Below are positions 6,176 to 9,482 of a stretch of 9,482 nt of DNA, one piece after another (position 1 is the first letter of the stretch; each line of letters starts with the position of its first letter). Under the pieces are notes generated by a model, which was not told the origin of the DNA, did not search any database, and worked only from the letters and a program-made list of their open reading frames with translations. The position numbers were made by a program, and so were the translations under genes. This DNA is from UMGS1649 sp045659265 (lineage in GTDB: Bacteria; Bacillota; Clostridia; TANB77; CAG-465). Location: the NCBI GenBank assembly GCA_045659265.1, contig JAZOWO010000093.1, positions 1-9,482 of the forward strand. Reading direction: 5' to 3'.

Positions 6176-6204
6176 TTGACATTAAAGGGCAAATGTAGTA
6201 AAAT
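6176..6204 (+). promoter_or_regulatory. Consensus sigma-A promoter of gdpP-rplI-dnaB
   Basis: TTGACA (6176-6181), a 17-base spacer and TAAAAT (6199-6204). Transcription should begin near 6211, only about 18 bases before the gdpP start, so the leader holds little beyond the ribosome binding site AAGGTGGG. It is divergent from the NTPase-CYTH promoter; the two -35 boxes are 43 bases apart. Confidence 0.85.
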
Positions 6205-6228
6205 ATTATATGTGAAAAAGGTGGGTTT

Positions 6229-8214
6229 ATGAAAGATAAAAACCAAAAATTAGTAACTGAAAAAGGATATAAAAGAATGATAGCCAAAACAATAATGAGT
6301 CCATTAATATATTTGGTTGTTATTGTTATGCTTGCTACAAATAATCAAATACTTGCGCCGGAAAAAAATATAACTAATTTAATATTAATAGCAGTCATGG
6401 CGGCGTATACAGTGTCTATATTATACTCAGAACTTAGACTTAGAGCATCAAGAGTAGAACAACTAAAACTTGGCTTTGAAAATGCTATAGGTAAAAATAT
6501 ACGCAACTTAAAATTACCAATAATGTTTATATCTAACACAGGTAAAGTTGTTTGGGAAAACTCAATAAGTTCAGAATTAGAGATAAAAGAATTTCTAATG
6601 GAATTAATTGTTGAACTAAACAAAACAAGTAGAAAAGAAAATGCTAAATTTAAAGTAGCAGATAAAGAATTTCAATTACATATAACAGATATGGTTATTG
6701 GAGATGAATATGGCAAGCTTGTAATATTTGCAGATGTTACTAAAGAATCTACTCTTGAAAAAGCCCTTGAAGATAAACGTACAACAGTTGGTGTAATAAC
6801 AATAGATAGCTATGATGATGTATTACAAGGATTAGATGAATTAGATAAAGTAACAACAATATCTGGAATAGATAAAGAAATAATGTCTTGGATAGGTAAA
6901 TACGAAGGTATTGTAAGTAAGATAGAAAAAGACAAATATATATATTTTATAGAAAAACAATATGTAAGAGAACTTGAAGAAAATTCTTTTGAAATACTAG
7001 AAAGAATAAACAAGGTTTCAGAAGACAAAGTTAAAATACCAGTAACAATAAGTATAGGATTATCTTATGACGAAGATACTTTATCTGGTAGATACAAATC
7101 TGCTATGACAGCACTAGATGTTGCTATGGGTAGAGGTGGAAACCAAGCAGTTATTAAAACTAAAAAGAAATACGATATGTATGGAGATACAGGAAAGCAA
7201 CTTGAAAAAACAACTAGAGTAAGAGCTAGAATGATATCTCAATCGTTAAAAGAATTAATACAAAACGTAGAAAATGTATATATTATGGGCCACAAGAATA
7301 CAGACATAGACTGTATAGGTGCAGCAGTTGGTATATACAAAGTTGCTAAAACATTAGGCAAAGAAGCAAAAATAATAGTAGACTTAAGAAATAATAGTTC
7401 TACTAGATATTCTGTAGATAGACTTAGTGAATTAAAAGAATACCAAGATGCATTCGTTGGAAAAGATGCGGCAAGCAAACTAACTTTTGATAATTCACTT
7501 CTTGTAGTTGTAGATACACATAAACAAAGTTATCTAGCAGCTCCGGATATACTAGAAGAATTCGATAAAATAGTAGTAATAGACCACCACAGACGTGGAC
7601 CAGAGTTTATAGAAAACCCAATACTTACATATCATGAAGTATATGCATCTTCTACATCGGAACTTGTAACAGAACTTCTAATGTGTATGGATGAAGTAAA
7701 ACTAGAACCAAGGGAAGCGGAAGCATTATTTAGTGGAATAGTAATAGACACTAAAAACTTTACATTCAAAACTGGTGTAAGAACATTTGAAGCATCAGCA
7801 TACTTAAAGAAAACAGGACTAGATATAACAGAACTTAAGCATATGTTCCAAAATGATTTTGAAACATATATGGCAAAAGTTAATATTGTTAAAAACGCAG
7901 AAATAATAGATGGAAAGATAGCAATGTCTATCTGTAAAGAAGAACATGAAAATATTTCTGTAATAACAGCTCAAGCAGCAGACGAACTTTTATCTATAAC
8001 AGGCGTTGTAGCATCGTTTGTTCTATGTGAGCAAAATGGAACAGTAAATATTTCCGGAAGATCTCTAGGAGATATAAATGTTCAAGTAATATTAGAAAAA
8101 ATGGGCGGTGGTGGACACATCACATTTGCAGGCGCACAACTTACAGGTGTAACAGCAGAAGAAGCCAAGGAAAAACTATTAGGAATAATAGAAGAATATT
8201 CATTAAAAGACTAA
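6229..8214 (+). CDS. gdpP: Membrane-bound cyclic-di-AMP phosphodiesterase GdpP
   Basis: GdpP hydrolyses c-di-AMP to pApA and so controls potassium balance, wall stress and beta-lactam tolerance in Firmicutes. The 661 residues match the family's usual length and order. There are two membrane segments (about 20-38 and 48-66), a degenerate PAS-like domain (about 85-185), a degenerate GGDEF domain (about 190-310, with VGVITIDSYDDVLQGLDEL at its start and MGRGGNQAVIK at its end, but no GGDEF motif), then the DHH/DHHA1 phosphodiesterase. The expected metal ligands are visible: H355, D359 and D361 in MGHKNTDIDCIG, D429 in VVDTHKQ, the DHH at 452-454 in VVIDHHRRG, and D507 in IDTKNFTF. The DHHA1 substrate motif GGGGH ends at H630. 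All look intact, so the enzyme should be active. The gene is first of three, with rplI 25 bases downstream. Confidence 0.97.
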   Translation: MKDKNQKLVTEKGYKRMIAKTIMSPLIYLVVIVMLATNNQILAPEKNITNLILIAVMAAYTVSILYSELRLRASRVEQLKLGFENAIGKNIRNLKLPIMFISNTGKVVWENSISSELEIKEFLMELIVELNKTSRKENAKFKVADKEFQLHITDMVIGDEYGKLVIFADVTKESTLEKALEDKRTTVGVITIDSYDDVLQGLDELDKVTTISGIDKEIMSWIGKYEGIVSKIEKDKYIYFIEKQYVRELEENSFEILERINKVSEDKVKIPVTISIGLSYDEDTLSGRYKSAMTALDVAMGRGGNQAVIKTKKKYDMYGDTGKQLEKTTRVRARMISQSLKELIQNVENVYIMGHKNTDIDCIGAAVGIYKVAKTLGKEAKIIVDLRNNSSTRYSVDRLSELKEYQDAFVGKDAASKLTFDNSLLVVVDTHKQSYLAAPDILEEFDKIVVIDHHRRGPEFIENPILTYHEVYASSTSELVTELLMCMDEVKLEPREAEALFSGIVIDTKNFTFKTGVRTFEASAYLKKTGLDITELKHMFQNDFETYMAKVNIVKNAEIIDGKIAMSICKEEHENISVITAQAADELLSITGVVASFVLCEQNGTVNISGRSLGDINVQVILEKMGGGGHITFAGAQLTGVTAEEAKEKLLGIIEEYSLKD

Positions 8215-8239
8215 AATTAAATAAAAGGAGGAAACATAA

Positions 8240-8686
8240 ATGAAAGTAGTATTAAACGAAAATGTAAAAGGATTAGGGAAAAAATTAGACATAGTAAATG
8301 TAAGCGAAGGATATGCAAGAAACTTTTTGTTTCCTAAAAAGTTAGCAACACCAGCGGATAATAAATCTGTTTCTGAAGCTACAACTAAAAAATCAGCAAT
8401 ACAATTTAAGAAAGATACAGACAGAGAAAATGCACAAGAATTAAAAGCTAAAATAGAAGAAATCATAGTAGATTTCAAAGTAAAAACAGCAGATAACGGT
8501 AAATTATTTGGAAGTGTAACTTCTAAAGAAATAAGTGATGAACTAAAGAAAACAAGTGGTATAGATGTAGATAAAAAGAAAATCACATTAGATGATGCAA
8601 TAAAAACTACAGGAGTGTATACTGCTAAAGTGAAATTATACGAAGGAGTAATAGCAAACCTAAAGGTAAGAGTAAGTAATATTTAG
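8240..8686 (+). CDS. rplI: 50S ribosomal protein L9
   Basis: At 148 residues this is a full-length L9, which binds 23S rRNA near the L1 stalk and helps keep the reading frame during translation. The N-terminal domain carries the family signature: MKVVLNENVKGLGKKLDIVN, then VSEGYARNFLFPKKLA. A long charged helix (about 45-78) connects to the C-terminal domain, which contains the expected FGSVTSKEI stretch and ends VIANLKVRVSNI. AAGGAGG lies 8 bases ahead of the start. It sits between gdpP and dnaB, the usual Firmicutes order, and its stop codon is part of the dnaB ribosome binding site. Confidence 0.97.
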   Translation: MKVVLNENVKGLGKKLDIVNVSEGYARNFLFPKKLATPADNKSVSEATTKKSAIQFKKDTDRENAQELKAKIEEIIVDFKVKTADNGKLFGSVTSKEISDELKKTSGIDVDKKKITLDDAIKTTGVYTAKVKLYEGVIANLKVRVSNI

Positions 8687-8696
8687 GAGGTATCAC

Positions 8697-9482
8697 ATGG
8701 AAAAAGAGGCTGTGACAAGTAAAATATCACCAAGTGATGTTTATGCTGAACAGGCCGTACTAGGCTCAATGCTTGTAGACAAAGATGCAATAGCTAAAGC
8801 AATTGAGGTGTTAAAGCCAGGGGATTTCTATAGAGATGACCATAAAGAAATATTCTCAGCAATGCTAGATATTTACAAAAAAGGTGATCCAATAGATATT
8901 TTAACAGTAAGAGAAGCTTTAAAGCTTAGAAATTCTATAGAAAAAGTAGGGGGAGATGTATATCTATCTTCATTAGTAGATATGGTTCCAACTACTTCTA
9001 ACATAGATTCTTATGTTAAAATTGTAGAAGAAAAAGCAACACTTCGTTCTTTAATTAAAGCAGCCAATGATATTATTTCATACGGTTATGCAGAAACTGA
9101 AGAAGTTGATGAAATAATAGATATGGCAGAAAAGAAAATCTTTGATGTATTACAAAGTAGAGCAGCAAAAGGCTATGCAAGTATTAAAGATATATTAGTA
9201 GACACTTTCGAAAACATAGAGAAGCTATACAATAGCAAATCTAATGTGTCAGGTATGGAAAGTGGATTTAAAGATTTAGACTTAAAAACATCTGGACTTA
9301 ACAATTCAGACTTAATAATTGTTGCAGCAAGACCTGCCATGGGTAAATCTGCATTCGCACTTAACATTGCAACAGCAGTTGCTAAAGCAAATGTACCAGT
9401 GTTAATATTCAGTCTCGAAATGTCTAAAGAACAAATGGTAAACAGAATACTATGTTCTGAAGCGCAAGTAGACAGCATGAAG
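8697..9482 (+). CDS. dnaB: Replicative DNA helicase DnaB, 3' part outside the window
   Basis: The frame is open from ATG 8697 to the end of the window: 262 residues of a protein that is normally about 440-450. DnaB is the hexameric 5'-3' helicase of the replication fork. The N-terminal helical domain is clear (residues about 12-115: SPSDVYAEQAVLGSMLVD, then GDFYRDDHKEIFSAM and VGGDVYLSSLVDMVPTT). A linker leads to the RecA-like ATPase domain, whose start has SGMESGFKDLDLKTSGL and the Walker A ARPAMGKS (211-218), with Ala and Ser where many homologues have Gly and Thr. The catalytic Glu is E241 in FSLEMS. The remaining motifs lie beyond the window. AGGAGG (8685-8690) overlaps the rplI stop, spacing 6 bases, so translation of the two genes is probably coupled. 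The frame shows no break, so this is a cut by the window edge, not a pseudogene. Confidence 0.97.
   Translation, partial: MEKEAVTSKISPSDVYAEQAVLGSMLVDKDAIAKAIEVLKPGDFYRDDHKEIFSAMLDIYKKGDPIDILTVREALKLRNSIEKVGGDVYLSSLVDMVPTTSNIDSYVKIVEEKATLRSLIKAANDIISYGYAETEEVDEIIDMAEKKIFDVLQSRAAKGYASIKDILVDTFENIEKLYNSKSNVSGMESGFKDLDLKTSGLNNSDLIIVAARPAMGKSAFALNIATAVAKANVPVLIFSLEMSKEQMVNRILCSEAQVDSMK

Noticed and set aside
8203..8586. 127-residue minus-strand frame opposite rplI
   Set aside because: Antisense to a clear ribosomal protein gene and composed of the Ser/Phe/Leu bias typical of shadows.

Overview
The window is low-GC (about 30% G+C where I counted by hand) DNA with strong AGGAGG-type ribosome binding sites, AGA-dominated arginine codons and ATA-rich isoleucine. 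It carries classic Firmicutes gene clusters: mecA, rpsF-ssb-rpsR and gdpP-rplI-dnaB. This points to a member of the Clostridia, probably one of the AT-rich gut lineages, judged partly from the prepilin-like gene. I cannot name a species.

Layout: (1) Bases 1-2418 (+) hold the end of a tightly packed operon. It comprises an exported beta-rich protein of about 527 residues whose start codon begins one base before the window, then two small single-membrane-pass proteins that look like TadE/DUF4320-type components of a Tad-like pilus or secretion apparatus. (2) mecA (-) is convergent with, and overlaps, the last of these. (3) rpsF-ssb-rpsR (+) is divergent from mecA, with a near-consensus promoter, a structured leader and a strong terminator. 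(4) A stand-alone type IV prepilin-like gene (+) ends at a symmetrical hairpin. (5) A P-loop NTPase-CYTH fusion (-) has clearly higher G+C and different codon use from its surroundings, with its own strong promoter; it looks acquired. (6) gdpP-rplI-dnaB (+) runs from a consensus promoter, with dnaB leaving the window at base 9482.

How the parts fit: blocks 3 and 6 are conserved housekeeping (ribosomal proteins S6, S18 and L9, single-strand DNA binding, replicative helicase, c-di-AMP turnover) and often lie close together in Firmicutes. Here the interval between rpsR and gdpP holds two accessory genes, the pilin-like gene and the NTPase-CYTH gene. The parts least explained by known biology are the exported protein with its two small membrane partners, the orphan pilin-like protein, and the foreign-looking NTPase-CYTH fusion.

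There is no stretch over 300 bases without a gene. The larger gaps are 2982-3199 (mecA and rpsF promoters plus leader), 4218-4335 (terminator and weak promoter) and 6036-6228 (two divergent promoters). I saw no tRNA, rRNA, CRISPR array, insertion sequence or transposase. I found no convincing complete new system, only the candidates listed.
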